Below are positions 26,509-35,154 of a stretch of DNA of 50,986 bases, piece after piece. Position 1 is the first letter of the stretch; each line of letters starts with the position of its first letter. Below the pieces are notes generated by a model that worked only from the letters and a program-made list of their open reading frames with translations, did no database searches and had not been told where the DNA came from. Source of the stretch: CAZDRX01 sp964508225 (lineage in GTDB: Bacteria > Patescibacteriota > Gracilibacteria > Peribacterales > Peribacteraceae); NCBI GenBank assembly GCA_964508225.1, contig CAZDRX010000010.1, positions 1 to 50,986 on the forward strand, read 5' to 3'. The position numbers were made by a program, and so were the translations under genes.

Positions 26509-27290
26509 GCGCCTACGGCATCGTAATGACGAAGCCCAAATCTCCAGAGTATCCACGTTGCGATCATGAGAATGACAATCCATGTGATTTGTCCGGCAAG
26601 AATGTATGAAATGCCGCTATACGTAAGATTTACAATGGATTCAGCGGGCAAACCGAATGCAAAGCGCAGGGGAAGAACATGGCTTACGGGCTGGATCCAT
26701 ACAGGGAAAAGATTGAGAGGGAGGATCAGGCCTCCGAAAAATTGAAGGAAAAGCAGCACTGCTGCAAACATGCCATCGCATTCAATGAGCCAGAATGCCA
26801 ATGTCCCGATGCAAATATTGAGAGTGACGAGGAGGATGATCGCAAGCGGAAGCACTGTGAATGCAATGATCATTTGTTCTGCCGAGAAGCTGGTAATCCC
26901 CAAGAGCTGCACTATGAAACCAACACACGCACAGAACGTGAGCATGACGAGTAATCTTGAGAAAGAGTACGAGAGAGCAAATTCAAAGAAACTCAGAGGC
27001 CTCAGAATCCAGAAATTCATCTGACCTGTACGGATGAGATTCCCCATTTCATGGTGAATCGCCGTAAAAGAAAGCGAGTAAATGATGAAGTTGACGATGT
27101 AGTACTGAGTGAATGTATCGATGGTCCACCCCTCGATGTGAAGATTCCCAACAGAATCAGCGAGGGCTACCCACGCAAGGAGCGGCACCACAACAGGGAG
27201 CACCCCGTTCAAGAGTAAAATGAGCCAAAACTCCCTGTGCACCACCTGCTGCTGCAAGAAGATCCTCAGCATGGCCTTCCAAACACTCAT
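26505..27290 (-). CDS. ABC-2 family permease subunit (DUF990-like)
   Basis: 261 residues with about six membrane segments (FWLILLLNGVLPVVVPLLAWVAL, LPLAIILLVTLNICIGTLAFWL, ILAGQITWIVILMIATWILW). The MGNLIRTGQMNFWILRPLS stretch is typical of DUF990/COG3694 permeases, in which a short amphipathic segment precedes the 'RP' turn. First gene of the three-gene exporter; its stop overlaps the next start by four bases. It lies 76 bp after the histidine kinase stop on the same strand, so read-through transcription from the kinase is plausible. Confidence 0.82.
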   Translation of the reverse strand: MSVWKAMLRIFLQQQVVHREFWLILLLNGVLPVVVPLLAWVALADSVGNLHIEGWTIDTFTQYYIVNFIIYSLSFTAIHHEMGNLIRTGQMNFWILRPLSFFEFALSYSFSRLLVMLTFCACVGFIVQLLGITSFSAEQMIIAFTVLPLAIILLVTLNICIGTLAFWLIECDGMFAAVLLFLQFFGGLILPLNLFPVWIQPVSHVLPLRFAFGLPAESIVNLTYSGISYILAGQITWIVILMIATWILWRFGLRHYDAVGA

Positions 27291-27366
27291 GCATGCATTT
27301 TACAGGTGCAAGTATGTTAAGACGATAGAAAATCCTAGGCGGCAATATGCCATCGAAGCATCTGGG

Positions 27367-28836
27367 CTACTTTTTCGCCTCTCTGAGCGGGAGTTCCACG
27401 AAGAACGTGCTTCCCTTCCCCTCCTCGCTCTCAAACCACATTTTTCCACCCTGTGCTTCGATTGCACCCTTGGCAACATACAGACCGAATCCATTGCCAT
27501 CGACAGCATTGCGTACATTGCTTGCGCGGTACATTTTGCCGAAGATTTTACCCTGCTCGGCCTTTGGGATACCGCAACCCGTATCCGTGACGGCACACTT
27601 CATGAAGCCGTTGATAAAACTGAGATTCAATCTCACCCTACCGCCCGCAGGGGTGTATTTCACTGCGTTTGTAAGCATGTTTTCAATCGTCATGCGGGTA
27701 TAGCGCTTGTCGAGGAGAACTGTCGGCAGCTTCTCAGGCATGCTCTTCTGGAAATCGATCTTCTTCTCAGAGATGGTCGGATGGATAACATCGAGAATTT
27801 CTTGGAAGAATGTGTTGAGATCGAGCGGCTGCGGCTCAATCTGAATCTTGCCAAGCTGAATCCTTGAAACGTCTAAGATCATACTGACGAGATCCGCAAG
27901 GTTGATCGCCTGAAGACGCATCGTCTCCGCTTCGGTCTTCTGTCCATCGTTCAGCTTGCCCATATCCCCATCAAGCAAGGACTCAAGATCCCAACGGATA
28001 GCGGTAATCGGACGAGCAAGCTGATGTGCTACGATCCCGAGAAGCTCATCCTTTTGACGATCAATTTCCTGTAGAAGAGTGACCCGATTTTTCCAAATAC
28101 GAATAAGAAAGATCGTCAAAAATGAAATGAGTAAGATCAAAACAACGACAAAGAGCAAAAATGGAACAAAGGTGGTATCCACTAATCTTTGAAAGTCTGA
28201 GACTTCTACATCAATCGCCAGGGCTGCGACAACAGTTCCACTACTATCGGCAATAGGCGCATAAGCGGAAAGAAGAGTCCCGAAGCTATCAACGGACAAT
28301 TCCTGTTCAACAGATGGCTCTTTAAATGCATCACTACGCATCCCGGGGAAGTCTGTAGCATCGTAGTCATCGCCCGGTTTGCTGATATCATCATCGCTAA
28401 CTTCCCCATCTCCACTATAATCAATGGTTGGAGTGATCACCATCGCATCTGCGTCAGCAATAAATTCAACAATGTTCGGATCATTCGTCTTTCCGATAAG
28501 ATAGGCAAAACTAATGTTTTTATTTGCGCTTCTAATAGCCTGAAGTAAGCGGACAGCCTTTTTATAGTTTTGCGTTACCGCAGCATCAATACCCATGGAA
28601 TGCAACTGCTTAATTTCATCTCCAGAAAATTGAAGGGCTGCTGTAGAGGTAATAGCCATAAGTCTTTCATCCAATCTGTCTCTCAAGAGAGTCCTTGTAT
28701 AATTCTGAAGAAAAAAAGTGATTCCAACGACTAGTAAAAGGCAGAGGCCGAATACAAATATATAACCGTGCGAAAAGATCCAAGAGGACTTGCGTGTCTT
28801 TACGGCTTTTGTTTCTTCTGTATGCATACGGAACAT
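27367..28836 (-). CDS. Membrane sensor histidine kinase with EF-hand-like loop in its sensor
   Basis: 489 residues; a second Met three codons in is an alternative start. Two membrane helices (about 26-44 and 225-247) enclose an extracytoplasmic sensor with YLIGKTNDPNIVEFIADADA, a calcium-loop pattern DYSGDGEVSDDD (about 135-146) and SAYAPIADSSGTVVAALAID. HisKA follows with VAHQLARPITAIRW (phospho-acceptor His at about 270), then HATPase_c with NMLTNAVKYTP, DTGCGIP and GNGFGLYVAKGA. There is no HAMP-like linker of normal length and no receiver domain. No response regulator gene lies within the window. The sensor matches both sensor halves of the TrmB-like regulator at 22426-24591, and the exporter genes lie between the two, suggesting one signalling unit. 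Confidence 0.88.
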   Translation of the reverse strand: MFRMHTEETKAVKTRKSSWIFSHGYIFVFGLCLLLVVGITFFLQNYTRTLLRDRLDERLMAITSTAALQFSGDEIKQLHSMGIDAAVTQNYKKAVRLLQAIRSANKNISFAYLIGKTNDPNIVEFIADADAMVITPTIDYSGDGEVSDDDISKPGDDYDATDFPGMRSDAFKEPSVEQELSVDSFGTLLSAYAPIADSSGTVVAALAIDVEVSDFQRLVDTTFVPFLLFVVVLILLISFLTIFLIRIWKNRVTLLQEIDRQKDELLGIVAHQLARPITAIRWDLESLLDGDMGKLNDGQKTEAETMRLQAINLADLVSMILDVSRIQLGKIQIEPQPLDLNTFFQEILDVIHPTISEKKIDFQKSMPEKLPTVLLDKRYTRMTIENMLTNAVKYTPAGGRVRLNLSFINGFMKCAVTDTGCGIPKAEQGKIFGKMYRASNVRNAVDGNGFGLYVAKGAIEAQGGKMWFESEEGKGSTFFVELPLREAKK

Positions 28837-28942
28837 TATATCACTTTTCTTTAAGAATTCATACTGAAAATGTATACACTTTCATCTCAAGGGACATCCT
28901 GGCATCAAGCAGAATTTGGTGTATGATGTTACTCATAATCTC

Positions 28943-29479
28943 ATGCAACTTTCTTGGATAAATCCGAAGGCAGCACTGAAGAAGTCAGGCATTAACGGTC
29001 TAGGGCTTTTTGCCAAGAAGAAAATCGGGAAAGGTGAAGTGGTGCTTGCGCAGGGTGGCAGAATATCCACCTGCAATGAAATTTATAAAAAAAGAGGACC
29101 TCTAACCCACGTTTGCTTTCTAATAGATGTTAATCTTCTAATTTGCCCATTTGACAAAAAGGAAAAAAGTTACAAGGACGGTGCCTTTTTTATGAATCAT
29201 TCATGCTCTGCGAACTGTGGGGTAAAAGGACAAATTGTTTTCGTCGCAATGCGAGAGATCAAACAAGGTGAAGAGCTAACCTACGACTATGCAATGACCG
29301 ATTGTTATGTTGATGATCCAAATTACAAATCTGAACCAATGAGATGTAACTGCCTGTCTCGTAATTGTAGAAAATTTGTCTGTGATAGCGACTGGAAAAA
29401 TCTAGATCTAATAAAAAGATATAATGGGTTTTTTTCAGCGCACATCAAAGATATGCAAGAGAAGCACAATCTCCGGTAA
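28943..29479 (+). CDS. SET-domain protein lysine methyltransferase-like
   Basis: 178 residues from ATG 28943 (TTG 28916 and GTG 28919 are in-frame alternatives). The SET core begins with INGLGLFAKKKIGKGE, followed by the FMNHSCSANC motif (about 84-93; NHSC is the SAM-site signature), REIKQGEELTYDY (about 105-117) and a post-SET Cys cluster CNCLSRNC, which with an upstream Cys can bind zinc. It transfers methyl from S-adenosylmethionine to lysine in SET enzymes; the substrate here is unknown. The gene and its flanks are much more AT-rich than the surrounding genes, with different codon use, pointing to recent transfer. It is not in an operon. Confidence 0.85.
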   Translation: MQLSWINPKAALKKSGINGLGLFAKKKIGKGEVVLAQGGRISTCNEIYKKRGPLTHVCFLIDVNLLICPFDKKEKSYKDGAFFMNHSCSANCGVKGQIVFVAMREIKQGEELTYDYAMTDCYVDDPNYKSEPMRCNCLSRNCRKFVCDSDWKNLDLIKRYNGFFSAHIKDMQEKHNLR

Positions 29480-29593
29480 GAATTGATAAATAACATTTTC
29501 AATTCTTCGAGAGTTTTTTTTAGACATATCTTTGCCAGATACATTTAAATAGACAATCCCCGTTAGTCCCTATTAAAAAAAATGTCTCATGAC

Positions 29594-30586
29594 TTACCCC
29601 TCAATCAACCCCTCCTTCATCAATCTCTTCAGGTCTTTCTCGAATGTCACCATCCCATCTGCCGCACTGGTCTGGATGATGCTTGAGAGCTCCTGGATGC
29701 GGTTCTCGCGGATGATATTGCTCACCGCGGGCGTACGTACGAGGATTTCGCGGTTCGCGATACGACCGCCACCCTTCTTGGGGAGAAGACGCTGCGCGAC
29801 CACTGCACGGAGGGAGAGCGAGAGCTGGAGCCTGACCTGAGACTGCTGGTGCGGCGGGAAGACGTCCACGATGCGATCGACGGTCTGCGAGGCGTTGGGT
29901 GTGTGGAGCGTGGCGAGGACGAGGTGGCCTGTCTCCGCAAGTGTGAGCGCGAGGGCGATGCTTTCCAGATCACGCATTTCACCCACCATGACGACATCGG
30001 GGTCCTGACGGAGCACGTGCTTGAGGCCATCCGGGAACGTGGGGAAGTCCGTTCCGAGCTCACGCTGCTGGATGAGACCCTTGCCTGCAGGGAGATCGAA
30101 CTCGATGGGATCCTCCAGTGTGATGACGTTGAAGGGCATCTCGACAAGGAGCTGCTGCATGATGCAGGCGAGCGATGTCGACTTGCCGGCTCCAGTGGGA
30201 CCCGTGAAGAGAATGAGCCCGTCGCGGCTGCGTGCCAGATCCATGACGACCTCAGGCATTCCGAGCTCTGCTACCGTAGGAATGCCTTTGGGCACGATGC
30301 GTGCGGTGAAGGCGGGATCGCCGCCGACCACGTGACAGTTGATACGGAAGCGCGTCCCGTCCGGAAGTGCGTGAGAGCAATCGAGATCCTGCTGTGCGAT
30401 GAATTGCTTGTACTGCGTCTCGTTCAGGAACTGCTTGATCATGTCGGTGGCCTGCTTAGGGCTCACGTTCTCTCCCTGCTTCTGGAGCTCGCCGTCGATA
30501 CGGAACATGAGCGGCTGGCCGGAGACCACATGGATATCCGACGCACCCGCATCCACCGCCGACTTCCAGAGATTCGAGGTAGGCAT
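29594..30586 (-). CDS. pilT: Twitching motility ATPase PilT
   Basis: 330 residues from ATG 30586. It has Walker A GPTGAGKS (about 128-135), Asp-box region, Walker B with GEMRD (about 197-204) and the PilT-typical LHTPNASQTVDRIVDVFP. It begins with ASDIHVVSGQPLMFRIDG, the usual N-terminal PilT domain. Length and order match hexameric retraction motors of type IV pili. The start is preceded six bases upstream by TGG-TATACT, so the mRNA is probably leaderless. No other pilus genes are in the window; retraction or competence is the expected role. Confidence 0.93.
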   Translation of the reverse strand: MPTSNLWKSAVDAGASDIHVVSGQPLMFRIDGELQKQGENVSPKQATDMIKQFLNETQYKQFIAQQDLDCSHALPDGTRFRINCHVVGGDPAFTARIVPKGIPTVAELGMPEVVMDLARSRDGLILFTGPTGAGKSTSLACIMQQLLVEMPFNVITLEDPIEFDLPAGKGLIQQRELGTDFPTFPDGLKHVLRQDPDVVMVGEMRDLESIALALTLAETGHLVLATLHTPNASQTVDRIVDVFPPHQQSQVRLQLSLSLRAVVAQRLLPKKGGGRIANREILVRTPAVSNIIRENRIQELSSIIQTSAADGMVTFEKDLKRLMKEGLIEG

Positions 30587-30601
30587 CGGATCAGTATACC
30601 A
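30584..30601 (-). promoter_or_regulatory. Extended -10 promoter at the pilT start (leaderless)
   Basis: On the minus strand TGG-TATACT (hexamer 30598-30593) lies six bases before the ATG. Transcription would begin at or next to the start codon; no Shine-Dalgarno sequence is possible. Confidence 0.6.
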
Positions 30602-30642
30602 CAAAACGAGCCCTTCCTGAAGCCCTCTCCGACCCGTGAGGA

Positions 30643-30897
30643 TTACGCGTCCTTCGACTTCCTGCCCATCTCCATGACGGTCTTGCAGACGCGCTCGAGC
30701 ATGCCTTCGTCGAGATCGAAGTCGAAACCTTCCTCCAGCCAGTTGCTTAAGACCTGCTGCTCACGCTCTTTATCCGGCTCATCCTCCTTGAGCTGGGTCA
30801 TGATCTGCTTCACTAATGTGTTGCGGCGCGCGAGCAATTCCACGACCTGACGGTCGAGAATATCTACCTGCCGGCGAAGATCGATGATCGAAGCCAT
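30643..30897 (-). CDS. Stand-alone chorismate-mutase-like (AroQ type) protein
   Basis: 84 residues from ATG 30897. The sequence has the AroQ helix pattern: IDLRRQVDILDRQVVELLARR, then LVKQI...K, D..RE..VL, with the basic residues (Arg in LARR, Lys near 30-37, Arg/Glu in KERE) that bind chorismate or prephenate in this fold. Longer in-frame sequence upstream is antisense to ligA and is not used. A TATATC box eight bases before the ATG suggests a leaderless transcript. No other aromatic amino acid genes are near, so the real substrate is unsure; such small AroQ domains can also serve as regulators. Confidence 0.65.
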   Translation of the reverse strand: MASIIDLRRQVDILDRQVVELLARRNTLVKQIMTQLKEDEPDKEREQQVLSNWLEEGFDFDLDEGMLERVCKTVMEMGRKSKDA

Positions 30898-31014
30898 ACT
30901 GGGGCGATATACTCGCCTCATCGCCCCGTTTTGCAATTGACAGCCGCTCCATGGATGGGCGCGTGATTTTTGGACAAATTGCAGATACATGCGCCCTGCA
31001 TGGCCTTCTGAATT

Positions 31015-31030
31015 GCTACAATCACTCACA
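31015..31030 (+). promoter_or_regulatory. Extended -10 promoter at the ligA start (leaderless)
   Basis: TGC-TACAAT (hexamer 31017-31022) lies seven bases before the ATG, placing the transcription start at the start codon. Confidence 0.6.
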
Positions 31031-33102
31031 TGGACAAGACACGCGCTCACGAACGCATCGAGCATCTGAAGGCGGAGATCTGGCGGCTGAATCGCGCGTA
31101 CTTCACGGAGGACAAATCCCTCGTGCCCGAATCGGTGCGCGACAGTCTGAAACGGGAATTGATCGAACTCGAGACACGGTTTCCGGATCTCGTCACACCG
31201 GACTCCCCCACCCAGAGAGTGGGGGCGCCGCTCGACGGACGGCTCCCGAAGGTGAAGCACCTGAACGTCAAAGAATCGCTTCAGGATGCCTTCAGTCGCG
31301 CGGATCTGGATGAATGGGTGGATCAGATGGAGCGCGCACTCGGGGACTCCCAGGGCACACTGGAGTACGAAACGGAGCTGAAGATCGACGGACTCAACAT
31401 GTCGCTCGTCTATGAGCACGAGGGAAGCGGTTACGTCTTCCAGCGGGCAGTGACGCGCGGTAACGGCGTGGAGGGCGAGGACGTCACGCACACGGTGAAG
31501 ACGATCGGCAGCCTCCCGCTCTCGGTGGTGTTGCCGAAAAAGTACGCAGCAGGAGAGAAACCGAAACACCTCGAGATCGGTGGCGAGGTCTTCATGGAGA
31601 AGGAGACGCTCGAGCGGATCAACAGGGATCTCCCCGATGCGGAGCGCTTCGCCAACCCGCGCAATGCGGCGGCGGGATCGGTGCGTCAGCTCGATCCGGC
31701 AGTCGCCGCGGGTCGTGATCTGAGGATGTTCTGCTACTCGCTGAATGCCGATGCGGCGCAGAGCTTCGGGCTTGCGACGCAGCAGGAACTCATGGAATTC
31801 CTGAGCGCAATCGGGATGCCGGTGGAACCGAGCTTCTCCGTGCTTCCCTCGATCGATGCCGTGGAGAAACTGTACGAGAAGATCGGGAAGCAGCGCGCCA
31901 AGCTCCCGTACGACATCGATGGCATCGTGATCAAAGTGAATGACCGGAGACTCCAGAAAGACCTCGGCTCGACCGCGAAGGCGCCGCGATATGCGCGGGC
32001 GCTCAAGTTCGCGGCGGAGGAGGCATCGGCCGTCATCCTCGACATCGAGCTGCAGGTGGGGCGTACGGGAGCGATCACGCCCGTGGCACACCTCTCTCCC
32101 GTCCAGCTGGCCGGCACGACGGTGGCGAGAGCGACGCTCCACAACGAAGACGAGATCAAGCGCCTCGGCATCCATATCGGTGACACGGTGATCGTGCGCA
32201 AGGCAGGCGACATCATCCCCGAAGTGATGGAGGTGCTGGAGAATCTGCGCCCCAAGGCTGCGAAGGCCTACCACTACCCCAAACACTGTCCGAGCTGCGG
32301 CACGGAACTCGTGCGTCCCGACGGTGAAGCGGTGCACCGCTGCCCGAATCCGGAGTGCACGGGAGTACGCCGCGAACGCATCGAGCACTTCGCCTCACGC
32401 TACGCGCTCAACATCGAAGGTCTCGGCATCGAGACGGTGGACACACTCATCGAAGCCGGACTCGTCAGTGACTATGGCGATATTTTCTTCCTCGGCGAGA
32501 GCGATCTCCTGAAGCTCCCGCTCTTCAAAGAGAAGAAAGCGGAGAATCTCCTCGCGGCAATCGAGAAGGCGCGCACGATCCCGCTCGAGCGGTTCCTCTT
32601 CGGCCTCGGCATCCGTCATGTGGGACGCGAGACAGCCGAACTCCTCGCGCGGCGCATCGACTGGAAGACGGACAAGGGCAGCATCACGCCGGTGCACATC
32701 GGCGACATTCTCGGGAAGACGACGACGGACGCACTCTTCGCGATCGACGGCATCGGCGAGGCGGTGGCCGAGTCACTGTCGGTCTGGATGGCGGATGATG
32801 ATCACCGTCAGCTGCTGCACAAAATCAGCAACGGCGGCGTGCACTGCGTGCTGCCTGCGGGCTCCGCACTGCCGCAGATCTTCGAGGGAAAGACGTTCGT
32901 GCTCACGGGCACACTGCCGACACTCGGACGCGAAGAAGCGAAAGCGATGGTGAAGGATCGCGGAGGAAAAGTGAGCGGATCGGTGAGCAAGAAGACGACG
33001 TACGTGCTGCTGGGTGCCGATGCGGGGAGCAAGCTCGACGATGCGGTGAAACTCGGGGTGCAGACGATCAGCGAGGACGAATTCAAAAACATGTGCGGGT
33101 AG
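31030..33102 (+). CDS. ligA: NAD-dependent DNA ligase
   Basis: 690 residues, normal for the family. It has an N-terminal Ia domain (LNRAYFTED), adenylation domain with the AMP-accepting Lys118 in LKIDG, RG..GEDVT motif, OB fold (TGAITPVAHLSPV), Cys4 zinc site (Cys420, Cys423, Cys438, Cys443), helix-hairpin-helix repeats (IRHVGRETAELLA, IDGIGEAVAESL) and a C-terminal BRCT domain (from about 612, GKTFVLTGTLPTLGREEA). It seals nicks in replication and repair. Start chosen at ATG 31030, which a -10 box directly precedes. Ends TAG seven bases before the next frame. Confidence 0.97.
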   Translation: MDKTRAHERIEHLKAEIWRLNRAYFTEDKSLVPESVRDSLKRELIELETRFPDLVTPDSPTQRVGAPLDGRLPKVKHLNVKESLQDAFSRADLDEWVDQMERALGDSQGTLEYETELKIDGLNMSLVYEHEGSGYVFQRAVTRGNGVEGEDVTHTVKTIGSLPLSVVLPKKYAAGEKPKHLEIGGEVFMEKETLERINRDLPDAERFANPRNAAAGSVRQLDPAVAAGRDLRMFCYSLNADAAQSFGLATQQELMEFLSAIGMPVEPSFSVLPSIDAVEKLYEKIGKQRAKLPYDIDGIVIKVNDRRLQKDLGSTAKAPRYARALKFAAEEASAVILDIELQVGRTGAITPVAHLSPVQLAGTTVARATLHNEDEIKRLGIHIGDTVIVRKAGDIIPEVMEVLENLRPKAAKAYHYPKHCPSCGTELVRPDGEAVHRCPNPECTGVRRERIEHFASRYALNIEGLGIETVDTLIEAGLVSDYGDIFFLGESDLLKLPLFKEKKAENLLAAIEKARTIPLERFLFGLGIRHVGRETAELLARRIDWKTDKGSITPVHIGDILGKTTTDALFAIDGIGEAVAESLSVWMADDDHRQLLHKISNGGVHCVLPAGSALPQIFEGKTFVLTGTLPTLGREEAKAMVKDRGGKVSGSVSKKTTYVLLGADAGSKLDDAVKLGVQTISEDEFKNMCG

Positions 33103-33109
33103 ATTTTCG

Positions 33110-34189
33110 TTGACGCACGGGAAAATAGAATTATTCTTCGGTGCCTTGAAGAACCTTTCTCTGTCTCCGAGCCTCACGCAACCGGAAGAAACGTACCGGG
33201 CGACCTACCGCGGAAGCCGCATCGTGCTCGCGCACGCCAACGCACACGTGAGCGAACCGGTCGCGAAGCGGATGGCCGCAGACATCGGATGGATGCGCGA
33301 AGGCGACATCGATGTCCGCCTCCACACGCTCCACAGCACCGCGCGGCAGACCTTGCGAAACTATCTGCCGGAGGACGTCTTCGCCGAACGCGACGGCACC
33401 GTACAGCGTGCAACGGACGGACTCCCTGCGATGATCCGCGGAATCGCGGAAGACGGACGCGGCGGCATCGAGGAACTCATGGTGCTCTCGAAGATGGGGG
33501 GACTGAAGAACGGCGACGGACGGATCCTGCCGCTGCTCTCCGACACGCGTCTCGATGACCTGCGCAGTGCGCACAAAGACCAGCGTGCACTCTACGATGC
33601 CATCGAGGAGGGACTCACGCGCATGCCGAAGATCGTCTTCACCCAGCCTTCCCTGCTCGGCGGCGAAATCCGGAAAGTCACGGGGGAAGGAACGATGTGC
33701 TTCAAGCGTGATGCGACCACCTGCAGCCCGATGTACAAACGCGAGGAGCCCATCTTCCTCGAGAACTATCTGCGGAATGTCGCGGACGGAACGTACCGCG
33801 AGAGGTCTCCGGAAGCGCTGCAGCAAGGGATGGACACACACTCCTGCATCCGCGCGGGCAAATCGATCATCGGAGGTTTCTCGCTGATCCCGCAGGACAC
33901 GAGGCGGCTGAGCCTTGAGCTCGTGTGGGGCTGTTCGCGCGGCGGCGATCTGGGTCCGCTCATTCTGGATCATGCGACGCAGGAAGCGGGCAGAAGCTCT
34001 TTCTATGCGCTCACCGTGCGTGAGGCAGTGGCGAATATTTTCCGCTCGTATCCCGGGATGGCTGCACCCGGAAAGGTGAGCACGCTGCAGCGAAGCGGCG
34101 GCATCGAAAGCTACGCGCCGGAGCACGCGCACTACGACACCGCGAACCGCGACCCGTACTTCTTCTGGCACGAAGGCCGCAAGCGCTAG
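33110..34189 (+). CDS. N-acetylglutamate-synthase-like protein (amino-acid-kinase-like plus GNAT)
   Basis: 359 residues if TTG 33110 is used; another in-frame TTG about 14 codons on would also work, so the start is uncertain. The middle (SKMGGLKNGDGRILPLLSDTRLDDL, then PKIVFTQPSLLGGEI and GEGTMCFKRDA) recalls the C-terminal half of acetylglutamate-kinase folds. The last 110 residues (SIIGGFSLIPQDTRRLSLELVWGCSRGGDLGPLIL) look like a GNAT acetyltransferase, with the strand-turn before acetyl-CoA. This order matches kinase-GNAT fused N-acetylglutamate synthases. The N-terminal kinase half is degenerate, and other arginine genes are absent, so the assignment is tentative. The stop shares CTAG with the converging gene. 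Confidence 0.4.
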   Translation: MTHGKIELFFGALKNLSLSPSLTQPEETYRATYRGSRIVLAHANAHVSEPVAKRMAADIGWMREGDIDVRLHTLHSTARQTLRNYLPEDVFAERDGTVQRATDGLPAMIRGIAEDGRGGIEELMVLSKMGGLKNGDGRILPLLSDTRLDDLRSAHKDQRALYDAIEEGLTRMPKIVFTQPSLLGGEIRKVTGEGTMCFKRDATTCSPMYKREEPIFLENYLRNVADGTYRERSPEALQQGMDTHSCIRAGKSIIGGFSLIPQDTRRLSLELVWGCSRGGDLGPLILDHATQEAGRSSFYALTVREAVANIFRSYPGMAAPGKVSTLQRSGGIESYAPEHAHYDTANRDPYFFWHEGRKR

Positions 34190-35115
34190 TTCAGATATCC
34201 TTTGCGCATATCCAGCTCCTGCACGGAGAGCATCTTTCCCGCTGCATCGAGGTGTGTGACTTTCCAGACGAGATTGATCTTCACCTTCCAGCGTGTGTCG
34301 GAGTGCAGCGACCACACGACCGTCTCGCCGGCCTTCAGGGCAACGGGTGACAGGAGCGGGAGATAGATCTGTTCCCAGTGCGTCGGCTTTGAAGTCGGAC
34401 TCGTGGAGAGTGTGATGCCTGAGACGAGCTCAGCCTCCCACCACAGCGCGAAGCCGTGGATCGTGACGGGCCTCTTCACCTTCCAGGACTCTTCGCCCGT
34501 GCGCACGCTCGGATTCGTCATGGAGAAATTCACTTCGTCGAAATGACGGATGGCGTCTTTTTCCGCAAGGAGATCTTCTTTTTTCACGGCTTTCACGTAG
34601 ATGTTGTGCAGGCTCAGTTCCCGCGCTTCGTCGAAACGGAGATCGAATCCCGCGTCCCAGACATCGATGTCTTTCTGCAGACGGTCGGACTGAACGGGAC
34701 ACACGACCTGCGTGATCCGTCCGGGAATGACGATGCCGCCGGGCTTCAGAAACCGCTTCGCATCTTCCACGGACTCGATGATGTTCTCCTCGAACGCGTA
34801 GTTGCCGAGCGTCTCCGAGACGAGGATATCCGCGCGCGCGATCTCTCTGATCTCCGTGCTGTGACGCTGGATGAACGTACAGTTCGTGATGCCGTTCCGC
34901 TTCGCAAGAGCGCGGCTCGTCTTCAGAATGTCACCCGTCTCGATGCACGTGACACTCTTCGCACCGAGCTTCGAGGCGAGGAATCCGAGGAAGCCCGTGC
35001 CCGAGCCGAGATCAATCACGGTGGAAACGCCCGGCTTGATCACTTTTTTCAGTGCGTCTGCAAATGCCTGATTGCGGACGGTGTCGCCGATGAGTTTGCG
35101 CTGGAGTTCGATCAT
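34186..35115 (-). CDS. PRMT-like SAM-dependent methyltransferase
   Basis: 309 residues. The class I fold starts with VIDLGSGTGFLGFLAS (about 37-52), the SAM-site acidic end CIETGD, and the loop SETLGNYAFEEN (about 96-108), which corresponds to the double-Glu loop of protein arginine methyltransferases. THWEQIYLPL (about 240) corresponds to the THW loop of that family, in the C-terminal beta-barrel part. Arginine methylation of protein is therefore the best guess; bacterial homologues are mostly uncharacterised. The stop overlaps the converging gene through CTAG. TAGAAT lies about 27 bp before the ATG as a possible -10 box. Confidence 0.7.
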   Translation of the reverse strand: MIELQRKLIGDTVRNQAFADALKKVIKPGVSTVIDLGSGTGFLGFLASKLGAKSVTCIETGDILKTSRALAKRNGITNCTFIQRHSTEIREIARADILVSETLGNYAFEENIIESVEDAKRFLKPGGIVIPGRITQVVCPVQSDRLQKDIDVWDAGFDLRFDEARELSLHNIYVKAVKKEDLLAEKDAIRHFDEVNFSMTNPSVRTGEESWKVKRPVTIHGFALWWEAELVSGITLSTSPTSKPTHWEQIYLPLLSPVALKAGETVVWSLHSDTRWKVKINLVWKVTHLDAAGKMLSVQELDMRKGYLN

Positions 35116-35154
35116 GATCGGGGAGACAATACGGGCCTCATTCTAGCCCACTCC

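Noticed and set aside
29480..29593. A small gene or RNA in the AT-rich gap after the SET gene
   Set aside because: No open frame of note and no stable hairpin with a T-run was found.
30643..32388. A 581-codon open frame on the minus strand
   Set aside because: Most of it is antisense to ligA, whose motifs are unmistakable. Only the last 84 codons (from ATG 30897) are kept, as the AroQ-like protein.
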